Origin: Sphingobacterium sp. GVS05A
GTDB lineage: Bacteria; Bacteroidota; Bacteroidia; Sphingobacteriales; Sphingobacteriaceae
Assembly: GCF_019969845.1 (NCBI RefSeq)
Contig: NZ_JAHXYR010000006.1
Coordinates: 62,001 to 126,000 of the forward strand
Length of the DNA: 64,000 bases
Reading direction: 5' to 3'
The translations under genes were made by a program, and so were the position numbers. Positions 16,741 to 24,863 of the stretch are shown piece after piece; the first letter of the stretch is position 1, and each line of letters starts with the position of its first letter. The notes under the pieces are model-generated. The model worked only from the letters and a program-made list of their open reading frames with translations. It was not told where the DNA came from and ran no database searches.

Positions 16741-16780
16741 AAATAGCAAGGTTGGTCTATTGGATCAACCTTGCTATTTT
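16741..16780. terminator. Bidirectional terminator overlapping the end of the Ycf48-like gene
   Basis: A 14-bp stem (16741-16754 with 16766-16779) with an 11-nt loop. The stop codon of the minus-strand gene (16757-16759) lies in the loop, and the right arm is coding. A-rich and T-rich flanks suit both strands. Confidence 0.8.
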
Positions 16781-17779
16781 TCCTTTATCTCCAACCAAAA
16801 AGACGGTTTTACCTTTCTTAGCCTTCTGCACCGCATTGTAGCTTTCTTGAGAGATTGTATACCATGTTTTTCCTTTGTCCGCTGACAGATCCGTTCCCGA
16901 GGTTCCAGTACAGATAAGTTGTTTGTTTGAAAGATAGATTACAGCCGATTTAAAACCTGATATTGGCTGACTTGAAGCCTGCCAAGTTTTGCCACCATCA
17001 TTGCTCAAAAAACAGGCTTTTTCCTTGTTTTTGTCATTTCTGTAATCACCACCAACGACGATCCCTGACTTAGGTGAACTAAATGCAATGGAAAAAGGGC
17101 CAGTGCTATTTTGTCCTTGCGTAATTGGACAGCTGTAACGTTGCCAGGTGTCCCCGTGATCATTGCTCGTGTAAATATTGGAAACCGTTCCGCCAGTTGC
17201 GATCCAGAAATCTCCGGTTGCAAGACTAAATATGGATGTACCACTGGCGGCAAAACCAGCCTCACCTTCGGAAATGGCATAGCTTAGATTGGAGGATATA
17301 TCCTGCCATGTCTGTCCAAAATCTGTTGTTTTTAATAAAGGCATCTTCCCATTGATGGCATCTCCAAAAGCGATACCGACACCTTTGGGTGTAAAAGCAA
17401 AGCCATCATAAAATATTTCAGGTCGTGTATCTTTAAAAACCTCCTTCCAGCTTCTACCCGCATCAGTCGTAAGCAATACTAAGGCTGGAGAACCTGCTGA
17501 AATAATCAGGGCCTGATTTTCATCAAAAGCTTCGACATCCCTAAAGTCTATCTTTTCATAACCGATCGGATTGACCCACTGCCAATTTTTTCCAGCATCG
17601 GTACTCAAGCCTACTGTGCCGTTACTTCCGCTGACCCAAAGTGTTTGGTCATCGACTACACTTAGTCCCCGATAGCTGCTATTGCGTTCTTGGTTCAACA
17701 GCTGAATTGTGTTTTTTTGTGCAGATAGACTTTCAATAAGAAATACCTGAACGAGAAAGAGAAGAAATAGTGGTTTCAT
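16757..17779 (-). CDS. Secreted Ycf48/BNR-type beta-propeller protein
   Basis: A 340-residue protein with a signal peptide (about 1-20, ending SLSAQ). The mature part has repeated sialidase-type Asp-box or Ycf48-like blades: STDAGKNWQWV, TTDAGRSWKEV, TTDFGQTWQDI, SNDHGDTWQRY, SNDGGKTWQAS and SADKGKTWYTI, six or more S/T-x-D-x-G-x-x-W repeats at regular spacing. Such propellers are secreted or periplasmic and are often annotated as oxidoreductases or photosystem II assembly-like proteins, with no proven enzyme role in this group. The function is not known. It is on the same strand as the two membrane-protein genes upstream (82 bp gap) and could be co-transcribed. Confidence 0.85.
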   Translation of the reverse strand: MKPLFLLFLVQVFLIESLSAQKNTIQLLNQERNSSYRGLSVVDDQTLWVSGSNGTVGLSTDAGKNWQWVNPIGYEKIDFRDVEAFDENQALIISAGSPALVLLTTDAGRSWKEVFKDTRPEIFYDGFAFTPKGVGIAFGDAINGKMPLLKTTDFGQTWQDISSNLSYAISEGEAGFAASGTSIFSLATGDFWIATGGTVSNIYTSNDHGDTWQRYSCPITQGQNSTGPFSIAFSSPKSGIVVGGDYRNDKNKEKACFLSNDGGKTWQASSQPISGFKSAVIYLSNKQLICTGTSGTDLSADKGKTWYTISQESYNAVQKAKKGKTVFLVGDKGKIARLIQ

Positions 17780-17861
17780 GTAGTTATACTAGTTATTGCA
17801 ATAAATTCAGTTGTATTTTTGCAGTAAATCCGTTCGCATTGTTACGGTAAATCTACGCATA

Positions 17862-18335
17862 TTATTTAGACAAATCTACACCTCTGCGGGATGCTTTACG
17901 TCCTTTTTTCAATATCGTTTTCCTCAATAGGAGTAAGCCAACTGTCATTTTTCTTGGCGATTTGAAATAAGGGATACTTAATATCACGAGCAACGATATA
18001 CAGGCCGATGTTCCCAATGCGCCACCGTACCCATTGAAAAACTTACTGGTGTTGAGTAGGATGGTGGTAAAAATAACACCCGCTAACGAAAGTCCAAAGT
18101 AGGTGGACAGCTGTGTTTTGGATACCATACCAATAAAAGATGCACCAATAAATACGGCCGGAATATACTGTGTGAGATAGGTGGAGAGTAGATGGGGAAA
18201 GAAATACAGGAAACCTGATACGATCAACGTCAGTAATGCGGAGGAGCGTACTGCGCCCTGTTTGTATTTTGTGTTTACATAATATGTCGCTGTACTTCCG
18301 ATAATTCCGACAAGATATAGAATGAATATTTCCAT
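17862..18335 (-). CDS. Membrane protein of unknown function, paralogue of the next gene upstream
   Basis: A 157-residue protein with about 4 hydrophobic helices and a basic C-terminal tail (residues about 122-157). I do not recognise a named family. Its core resembles the C-terminal half of the gene at 18337-18894: both have a YY-N start, an FP-rich loop, an IxxGAxFxGM segment, and NGxGGxLGT near the end. The ATG follows the stop of that gene by one base (TAA C ATG), so the two are tightly coupled. They are probably products of an old tandem duplication and may form a heteromer in the inner membrane. Confidence 0.8.
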   Translation of the reverse strand: MEIFILYLVGIIGSTATYYVNTKYKQGAVRSSALLTLIVSGFLYFFPHLLSTYLTQYIPAVFIGASFIGMVSKTQLSTYFGLSLAGVIFTTILLNTSKFFNGYGGALGTSACISLLVILSIPYFKSPRKMTVGLLLLRKTILKKGRKASRRGVDLSK

Positions 18336-18336
18336 G

Positions 18337-18894
18337 TTATTTGAAAAGATAAAGCAGTAAATAAGTTAGCGAAACACCGAGGAAAGCCAGTGTTCCCAAT
18401 TTGCCACCTACACCATTCAGTAAGCTTTTTGAAATGACCAGAAAGACTGCGGTAAAGACACTCGCCGTCAATATAAAAGAAAAACCATGAGCAACTTGGG
18501 AACTCGACATACCGACAAAAGCACCACAATAGATGGACGCAGGAAGATGGGGAAGGTAGTCGGAATCTTTATTGATGTTGGGAATGAACGACGCCAATGT
18601 ACCCGTCAGTGCAGCCCCCATGACTGGTCCGAGACCAAAAATCTGATTAAAATAATAGGAGATGATAGCACCTATTGGCACCCAAACCGCAATTTTGATC
18701 GACTCATATTCATGGATGTGGTGGTGTATCGGCGATTTGAGGTAACTATATAAGATGAATAAGGAAAGTAATCCGATGAATGACAGTACAATATATGAGT
18801 TGGTGTTTTCAACGAAGATGGCGACTAGAAAGAGTGCCTGGATAACAAATAATAAGCAAATACTTAAAATTCTAAACTTCTGCCTGGCTTGCAT
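18337..18894 (-). CDS. Membrane protein of unknown function, first of a paralogous pair
   Basis: A 185-residue protein with about 6 hydrophobic helices. The first two (about 7-55) and a His-rich short loop (SPIHHHIHEYES, about 54-65) have no counterpart in the downstream paralogue, while residues about 70-185 align with it, including IYCGAFVGM and NGVGGKLGT. No family is recognised. The gene starts 28 bp after the LacI-type regulator stop on the same strand, so it may be transcribed with that regulator, though I see no link to xylose use. Confidence 0.8.
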   Translation of the reverse strand: MQARQKFRILSICLLFVIQALFLVAIFVENTNSYIVLSFIGLLSLFILYSYLKSPIHHHIHEYESIKIAVWVPIGAIISYYFNQIFGLGPVMGAALTGTLASFIPNINKDSDYLPHLPASIYCGAFVGMSSSQVAHGFSFILTASVFTAVFLVISKSLLNGVGGKLGTLAFLGVSLTYLLLYLFK

Positions 18895-18922
18895 TTATTT
18901 CAAATTTCGGCAAAGTTATCAA

Positions 18923-19945
18923 TTATTTGTCTATTCTACAGGTAGATTTTCTTTTTATCAGGATTGGATCTAGTACAACTTGCTCGATATCTTCATAAGG
19001 ATTCTTTTGTTTGACCATCTTCAGAAAGAGTTTAGCACATTCTTCGCCCATTTTGTTGGCCTGTTGATCGATACTTGATAAAGCGGGCGTAATAAACGAA
19101 GAGAAAGTCTGATTCGCAAAACCGATGACACCGGTCGCTGGAATAGCAATCTCAGCTGCTTTCAGTGCTTGGATAATCCCCACGGCTGTGAAGTCGTCAC
19201 CACCAATGATGGCATCCGGTTGAATGGAAGATTGTAAGATCTGCTCCGTACCTTTAATCCCCGCTTCAATAGACAGCTCCCCACGGACAATAAGATCATC
19301 CAGTTGCGGAAGATCAGCCTCTTTTAAGGCGGCTTCAAAGCCACTGAAACGATCCTGGAAAATCGCGATTTCTTTGTTTGTGGTGATAAAACCAATTTTT
19401 TTATACCCTTGTTCGATTAGGTGCTTGGTCGCCAGATAACCCGCCTCAAAATCGTTTAATTTGACTACAGGTGCCGCAATGTCCCGATGTGTACGGTCAA
19501 AGATGATCAGGCATTTGCCCTGCTTGATGACCTCTTGAAAATGCGTTATCTGCTGGGTTTCTAAGGATAGTGAAGCAATGATACCATCCACTTGTGCTTC
19601 CAGTAAGGTTTTGATGCCATTTACCTCATCCGAATAAGATTCGTTCGACTGATAAAGTAGCAGGCTATAGTTATGTTTTTTTAATTCTTTTTCAATACTG
19701 TGAACAGCCTCTGCAAAAAAGTGAATTTGCATGGTCGGTACGATAACCCCAATTGTATTGGAGCGTCCCGAAGAGAGTGAAGACGCAATTTTATTGACAC
19801 TGTAATTGAGCTCTTTTGCTTTTGCCAGGACCAGCTGCCGTGTCCCCTCACTAATGGTTGGTACGTTATTCAAGGCACGGGAAACGGTTGAAACCGTGAT
19901 TCCAAGCGCCCGGGCAATATCATAAATTGTTGTTTTTTTATTCAC
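18923..19945 (-). CDS. LacI family transcriptional regulator (probable xylose regulator)
   Basis: A 340-residue protein. The N-terminal LacI helix-turn-helix and hinge (residues about 4-57) reads TIYDIARALGITVSTVSRALN. The rest is a periplasmic-binding-protein-like effector domain with NTIGVIVPTM near 63, a DGIIASLSLE strand, and GGDDFTAVGIIQALK near 245. It is divergent from xylulokinase (121 bp gap), and a perfect LacI-type palindrome lies between at 20007-20020, so it most likely represses the xylose genes in the absence of sugar. The effector identity is inferred. A weak -7-like TTACTTTG at 19950-19957 is only 4 bp before the ATG. Confidence 0.92.
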   Translation of the reverse strand: MNKKTTIYDIARALGITVSTVSRALNNVPTISEGTRQLVLAKAKELNYSVNKIASSLSSGRSNTIGVIVPTMQIHFFAEAVHSIEKELKKHNYSLLLYQSNESYSDEVNGIKTLLEAQVDGIIASLSLETQQITHFQEVIKQGKCLIIFDRTHRDIAAPVVKLNDFEAGYLATKHLIEQGYKKIGFITTNKEIAIFQDRFSGFEAALKEADLPQLDDLIVRGELSIEAGIKGTEQILQSSIQPDAIIGGDDFTAVGIIQALKAAEIAIPATGVIGFANQTFSSFITPALSSIDQQANKMGEECAKLFLKMVKQKNPYEDIEQVVLDPILIKRKSTCRIDK

Positions 19946-20006
19946 GCCCCAAAGTAAATAATTTTATTGAATATTTTGGAAAATTCAGAAACATATCCTA
20001 CTTTTA

Positions 20007-20020
20007 TGCAACCGGTTGCA
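20007..20020. promoter_or_regulatory. LacI-type operator of the xylose operon
   Basis: TGCAACCGGTTGCA is a perfect 14-bp palindrome with the central CG expected for LacI-family sites. It lies between the divergent LacI-type gene and xylulokinase, 46 bp before the xylulokinase ATG and 61 bp before the regulator ATG. Confidence 0.75.
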
Positions 20021-20066
20021 AAATTGTTTCCGCTATTTGTTTTAATAACCAGTTTAAAAAAATCAG

Positions 20067-21551
20067 ATGTATTTTTTAGGTATAGATATTGGTACTTCTT
20101 CGGTCAAGGTTTCCATTGTCGAAGCATCTTCACAACGAAAGATCTGCTCCGCGCAGTATCCCTCTGTTGAAGCACCCATTTATTCGCCGCAGCCCAGCTG
20201 GGCAGAGCAGAATCCCTGCGATTGGTGGGCCTATTTCAAACAGGCCCTTTCCAAGGCAAATGCTTCCGGGTTGTATGATCCCAAACAAATCACAGCGATT
20301 GGTATCGCTTATCAAATGCATGGACTCGTTGTTGTCGATAAGGATCAGCAGGTATTACGCAATGCGATTATCTGGTGCGATAGTCGTGCTGTCACTTTGG
20401 GAAATAAAGCTTTTGAAGAGATAGGAAAGGATTTTAACTTAACACACCATCTCAATTCTCCGGGTAATTTTACAGCTTCCAAGCTGGCTTGGGTAAAAGC
20501 GAATGAGCCCGAAATCTATCATAAAATTGACAAGATTATGCTTCCTGGTGATTTTATTGCCATGAAACTTTCAGGCACCATCAGCACATCGATATCTGCT
20601 TTATCGGAAGGTATATTCTGGGATTTTCAGCGGAATGAGCTGTCGGCTACCCTGATGGACTATTATGGTTTTGACCCGAATCTGATTCCGGCAATACAAC
20701 CTGTTTTTGCTGAGCACGGTCAAGTTAAACTCGCTGTGGCAGAAGAGTTGGGGCTATCACCCCAAGTAACGATCAATTACAAGGCCGGAGATCAACCGAA
20801 TAATGCGCTTTCATTAAATGTGCTCCAACCCGGTGAGGTGGCAGCTACGGCAGGGACTTCCGGCGTTATCTACGGTGTGAGCGACCAGCTGATTGCCGAC
20901 CGCGAGTCACGTGTCAATACATTTGCACATGTCAACTACCGCAAAGATGAAATCCGGACAGGTGTATTGCTCTGTATCAATGGTACCGGGATTATGAACA
21001 GCTGGGGCCGGAAGCTCTTGGGAAAAGAGTTATCCTACGATCAGATCAATACTATAGCTGCAACCGCAGCTATTGGAAGTCAGGGATTGCAGGTTATCCC
21101 ATTTGGAAATGGAGCCGAGCGAATGTTGAATAATCAACTGGTAGGTGCTTCGATCACATCCATTGATCTGAATAGACATGAAACCGCAGATATCCTGCGG
21201 GCGATTCAGGAGGGAATAGCATTTGCCTTTCGCTATGGATTGGATATTATGCGTGAAAATGGACTATATCCGCAGATGATCCGTGCCGGACACGCCAATT
21301 TATTCCTCAGTCCAGTATTCAGGGAGGCATTTGTGGGCGCTACGAATGTCCCCGTAGAAGTATATGATCATGACGGAAGTGTTGGTGCAGCCATGGGAGC
21401 AGGCATCGGCAGCGGTTATTATACTGATTTCACGGAGGCTTTCAGGAACTTAAAGCCCGTGTATTCCGTAGCGCCCAAACATGTTGATCAGTATGAAGAA
21501 AATTATCAACAATGGAAAGGAATTTTAGAAACAAAAATCAAAACCAAATAA
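20067..21551 (+). CDS. xylB: Xylulokinase
   Basis: A 494-residue FGGY-family kinase that phosphorylates D-xylulose to xylulose-5-phosphate. The N-terminal ATP-binding strand is [13 protein letters not shown] with D8. The segment [10 protein letters not shown] and WCDSRA are typical of xylulokinases, and the catalytic base is D242 in AGDQPNNAL. The C-terminal half has GTSGVIYG, followed by an [11 protein letters not shown] segment. It is the first gene of xylB-xylA-symporter; the next ATG starts one base after its stop. The LacI-type operator upstream implies sugar-responsive control. The xylA neighbour makes the substrate assignment strong. Confidence 0.95.
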   Translation: MYFLGIDIGTSSVKVSIVEASSQRKICSAQYPSVEAPIYSPQPSWAEQNPCDWWAYFKQALSKANASGLYDPKQITAIGIAYQMHGLVVVDKDQQVLRNAIIWCDSRAVTLGNKAFEEIGKDFNLTHHLNSPGNFTASKLAWVKANEPEIYHKIDKIMLPGDFIAMKLSGTISTSISALSEGIFWDFQRNELSATLMDYYGFDPNLIPAIQPVFAEHGQVKLAVAEELGLSPQVTINYKAGDQPNNALSLNVLQPGEVAATAGTSGVIYGVSDQLIADRESRVNTFAHVNYRKDEIRTGVLLCINGTGIMNSWGRKLLGKELSYDQINTIAATAAIGSQGLQVIPFGNGAERMLNNQLVGASITSIDLNRHETADILRAIQEGIAFAFRYGLDIMRENGLYPQMIRAGHANLFLSPVFREAFVGATNVPVEVYDHDGSVGAAMGAGIGSGYYTDFTEAFRNLKPVYSVAPKHVDQYEENYQQWKGILETKIKTK

Positions 21552-21552
21552 A

Positions 21553-22881
21553 ATGAATATTATTAAAGGACAAAAAGAGTTTTTTAAAGGGATCGGACAG
21601 ATCGAATTTGAAGGACAGGAAAGTAAAAATCCATTTGCTTTTCGTTATTACAACCCAAAACAAGTCGTTGCAGGTAAAACGATGGAAGAGTATTTTAAAT
21701 TTGCCTGTTCCTATTGGCATTCCTTCAATGGTGACGGATCCGATCCATTTGGCGGGCCAACCCACAGATTCCCCTGGGATGAGAGTAATGACCCGATCAC
21801 ACGTGCAAAAAATAAGATGGATGCTGCTTTTGAATTTATCAGTAAAATGAATATTCCATACTACTGTTTTCATGATGTAGACTTAGTGGATTACACGGAT
21901 AATGTGCTGGAAAACGAAAAAAGACTGGCAACAATCGTCGACTACGCGAAAGAGAAACAGCAGGCGAGTGGTATCAAGCTTCTTTGGGGTACAGCCAACC
22001 TCTTCAGTCACAGACGTTACATGAATGGCGCCGCGACCAATCCGGATTTTCAGGTATTGACCCATGGTGCTGCACAGGTAAAAGCCGCATTGGATGCCAC
22101 CATCGCACTTGGTGGTGAAAACTACGTGTTCTGGGGGGGACGGGAAGGTTATATGAGCCTACTGAATACCAATATGAAACGGGAGCAGGAACATCTTGCA
22201 CAGTTTTTACACCTAGCTAAAGATTACGCCCGTAAAAATGGTTTCAAAGGAACATTCTTTATCGAACCCAAACCATGTGAGCCGACCAAACATCAATACG
22301 ATTACGACGCAGCAACCGTATTGGGCTTTTTGAGACAGTATGACCTATTGGACGATTTCAAACTCAATCTTGAAGTAAACCATGCAACTTTGGCTGGGCA
22401 TACCTTCCAGCACGAATTACAGGTTGCTATTGATGCCGGAAAACTGGGTTCGATTGACGCCAATCGTGGTGATTATCAAAATGGTTGGGATACCGACCAA
22501 TTTCCTAATGATATTAATGAACTGACCGAGTCCATGCTGATCATTTTAGAAGGTGGTGGCTTCCAGGGCGGTGGTGTTAATTTTGATGCCAAAATCCGTC
22601 GAAACTCGACTGATCCTCAAGATTTATTCTACGCACATATCGGTGGGATGGATCTTTTCGCACGCGCTTTGCTCACTGCTGAACGTATCTTGGAAGACGG
22701 TGAATACCGCAAAATAAGGACAGACCGTTATGCGTCCTTCGATAGCGGCAAGGGGGCCTCTTTTGAGGAAGGTGCTCTGACTTTGGAGTCTTTAAGAGAT
22801 TTAGCAGTAGAATTTGGTGAGCCACAAACGATCAGTGGAAGACAGGAGTATTTAGAAAATTTGATCAATAGATATATATAG
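21553..22881 (+). CDS. xylA: Xylose isomerase
   Basis: A 442-residue TIM-barrel enzyme that converts D-xylose to D-xylulose in the cytoplasm with divalent metals. The catalytic segment [11 protein letters not shown] has H107 and D110. The metal-binding Glu is E238 in [15 protein letters not shown], followed by [11 protein letters not shown] and [17 protein letters not shown] with further metal ligands. The length fits the longer class II xylose isomerases. It lies between xylulokinase and the symporter, one base after the former, so translation is probably coupled. Nothing is unusual. Confidence 0.97.
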   Translation: MNIIKGQKEFFKGIGQIEFEGQESKNPFAFRYYNPKQVVAGKTMEEYFKFACSYWHSFNGDGSDPFGGPTHRFPWDESNDPITRAKNKMDAAFEFISKMNIPYYCFHDVDLVDYTDNVLENEKRLATIVDYAKEKQQASGIKLLWGTANLFSHRRYMNGAATNPDFQVLTHGAAQVKAALDATIALGGENYVFWGGREGYMSLLNTNMKREQEHLAQFLHLAKDYARKNGFKGTFFIEPKPCEPTKHQYDYDAATVLGFLRQYDLLDDFKLNLEVNHATLAGHTFQHELQVAIDAGKLGSIDANRGDYQNGWDTDQFPNDINELTESMLIILEGGGFQGGGVNFDAKIRRNSTDPQDLFYAHIGGMDLFARALLTAERILEDGEYRKIRTDRYASFDSGKGASFEEGALTLESLRDLAVEFGEPQTISGRQEYLENLINRYI

Positions 22882-22933
22882 TTATTCAAAATATTTCTAT
22901 ATTAGGCGATCAAATTAAACCAATTACCAATAC

Positions 22934-24610
22934 ATGAATAATTATTTAAGTACAAAAGATTACATCGTTTTCCTGATATACTTTGTCATTGTCGCAGGTT
23001 ATGGATTATGGGTGTATTATCGCAAAAAGTCTGAATCTGTAGGCTCGAAGGATTATTTCCTTGCCGAAGGATCGCTAACTTGGTGGGCGATTGGAGCCTC
23101 CCTGATTGCATCCAATATTTCTGCGGAACAATTTATCGGCATGAGTGGGTCAGGCTTCAAGATGGGACTTGCCATTGCGACTTACGAGTGGATGGCGGCA
23201 ATTACCTTGATTGTTGTTGCGGTGTTTTTTATTCCGGTATACCTCAAGAATAAGATCTTTACGATGCCGCAATTTCTGCACAAACGTTATAATGGCACTG
23301 TAGCCATGATTATGGCTGTCTTTTGGTTGCTATTATATGTGGTGGTCAACCTGACTTCTATTCTTTACTTAGGTGCTATTGCGGTGAGCAGTATCTCTGG
23401 TATTAGCCTGGATGCCTGTATGTATGCTATTGCCATTTTTGCCGTTATCATCACATTGGGCGGTATGAAGGTGATTGGATATACGGATATTATTCAAGTA
23501 TTCTTTTTGGTGTTGGGTGGTTTGGCAACAACCTATTTGGCATTGAACCTTGTTTCAGAACATTATGGTGGTTCTGGTATCTTACAGGGCTACCAACTGA
23601 TGACAGAAAAAGCTTCCGATCACTTCCATATGATTCTGGATCGTAAAAACGAGAACTATCTGGATTTACCTGGACTGACAGTTCTGATCGGTGGTATGTG
23701 GATTGTGAATCTGAATTATTGGGGTTGTAATCAGTACATCACGCAGCGCGCGTTGGGAGCGGATTTGAAGACTGCACGTAACGGGATTTTGTTTGCTGCA
23801 TTCTTGAAGTTGTTGATGCCGATTATCGTGGTATTGCCGGGTATTGCTGCTTACGTTATGTGGAAAGATGGCTTATTTCAAAATGAAATGATGCAACATG
23901 GTGAGGTAAATCCGGATCATGCTTACCCCGTTTTATTGAATTTGTTGCCTGCAGGACTGAAAGGGCTTTCATTTGCGGCTTTGACAGCTGCGGTAGTTGC
24001 TTCATTGGCGGGTAAAGCAAATAGTATTGCCACGATCTTTTCATTGGATATTTATAAAAAGGTATTTAATACCGAAGCTTCTGACAAGAAGTTGGTCAAT
24101 ATTGGTAAATTGACAGTTGTCGTTGCCATGATTTTGGCTGTGATTATCGCGCCACATTTGGGTATCGACAAAAAAGGTGGATTTCAATACATCCAGGAGT
24201 ATACCGGATTTGTATCACCGGGTATTTTTGCCATGTTCATCTTGGGATTTTTCTGGAAAAAGACAACATCAAATGCTGCATTATTTGCAACGATCGGTGG
24301 ATTTATATTATCCATTATTTTCAAAAAATTACCAGATTGGGCGGATCTCTCCTTCTTGGCTTCTACTGGCTTCTCTATTCCAAATCCGACAACGGGAATT
24401 TACGAAATTCCGTTTTTGGACCGGATGGGCTTTGTCTTTGCAATCTGTATCATCGGTATGATCATTATCAGTTTGATTGACAATAAACGCGGGGTAGTAC
24501 CTGCCGGTTTAGAGGTAGATACAACGATGTTTAAACCGCATAAAGCATTTTTGATAGGAGCATTGATTGTTGCCTTATTGGTGACTGCATTGTATTCCAT
24601 CTATTGGTAA
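22934..24610 (+). CDS. Sodium/sugar symporter (SSS family), probable xylose importer
   Basis: A 558-residue inner-membrane protein with about 14 helices. SLC5/SSS features are clear: the N-terminal LTWWAIGASLIASNISAEQF, with the unwound helix 1 region and GMSGSGF, plus a WIVNLNYWGCNQYITQRALG segment and AALTAAVVASLAGKANS near the Na+ site. It closely fits the vSGLT-like sugar group. Placement as the third gene after xylB and xylA indicates xylose or another pentose as the substrate, by inference. A 52-bp gap follows xylA, and a strong terminator lies after it. Confidence 0.92.
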   Translation: MNNYLSTKDYIVFLIYFVIVAGYGLWVYYRKKSESVGSKDYFLAEGSLTWWAIGASLIASNISAEQFIGMSGSGFKMGLAIATYEWMAAITLIVVAVFFIPVYLKNKIFTMPQFLHKRYNGTVAMIMAVFWLLLYVVVNLTSILYLGAIAVSSISGISLDACMYAIAIFAVIITLGGMKVIGYTDIIQVFFLVLGGLATTYLALNLVSEHYGGSGILQGYQLMTEKASDHFHMILDRKNENYLDLPGLTVLIGGMWIVNLNYWGCNQYITQRALGADLKTARNGILFAAFLKLLMPIIVVLPGIAAYVMWKDGLFQNEMMQHGEVNPDHAYPVLLNLLPAGLKGLSFAALTAAVVASLAGKANSIATIFSLDIYKKVFNTEASDKKLVNIGKLTVVVAMILAVIIAPHLGIDKKGGFQYIQEYTGFVSPGIFAMFILGFFWKKTTSNAALFATIGGFILSIIFKKLPDWADLSFLASTGFSIPNPTTGIYEIPFLDRMGFVFAICIIGMIIISLIDNKRGVVPAGLEVDTTMFKPHKAFLIGALIVALLVTALYSIYW

Positions 24611-24637
24611 TCCGATAATCAAAAAGGCATCATAGAG

Positions 24638-24672
24638 AGCCCATATCAACTGCGGTTGATATGGGCTTTTTG
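24638..24672 (+). terminator. Intrinsic terminator of the xylose operon
   Basis: A 13-bp perfect stem (24638-24650 with 24655-24667) with a TGCG loop, followed by TTTTTGTTTTT. Confidence 0.9.
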
Positions 24673-24863
24673 TTTTTAACAACTTCTGTTTACCGTTTTA
24701 TCCTGAGGGTTTACACCAGTAGTCAGAAGATTTTTAAAAAATTCCTATCTTGTCTTCAATAACTATTACATGTGCTGCGAGGCGCAAATCCGGCCTGGTA
24801 TTCCTGTTTCAATAGAGGAGGAGACCAAAGGGGTGGACTTTGGACACTAAAATAATAACAAGG

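Noticed and set aside
19950..19957. TTACTTTG as a certain promoter for the LacI-type regulator
   Set aside because: It has one mismatch, no -33 element and only 4 bp to the ATG; kept only as a remark on possible leaderless transcription.
24780..24863. Possible riboswitch or leader structure before the gamma-glutamyltransferase-like gene
   Set aside because: Only a 6-bp CCAAAG/CTTTGG hairpin and an AGGAGG-like stretch are seen; no known riboswitch consensus could be matched.
24840..24863. TTG start for the gamma-glutamyltransferase-like gene
   Set aside because: The ATG at 24864 gives a clean signal peptide, while the upstream extension would put polar residues before it.
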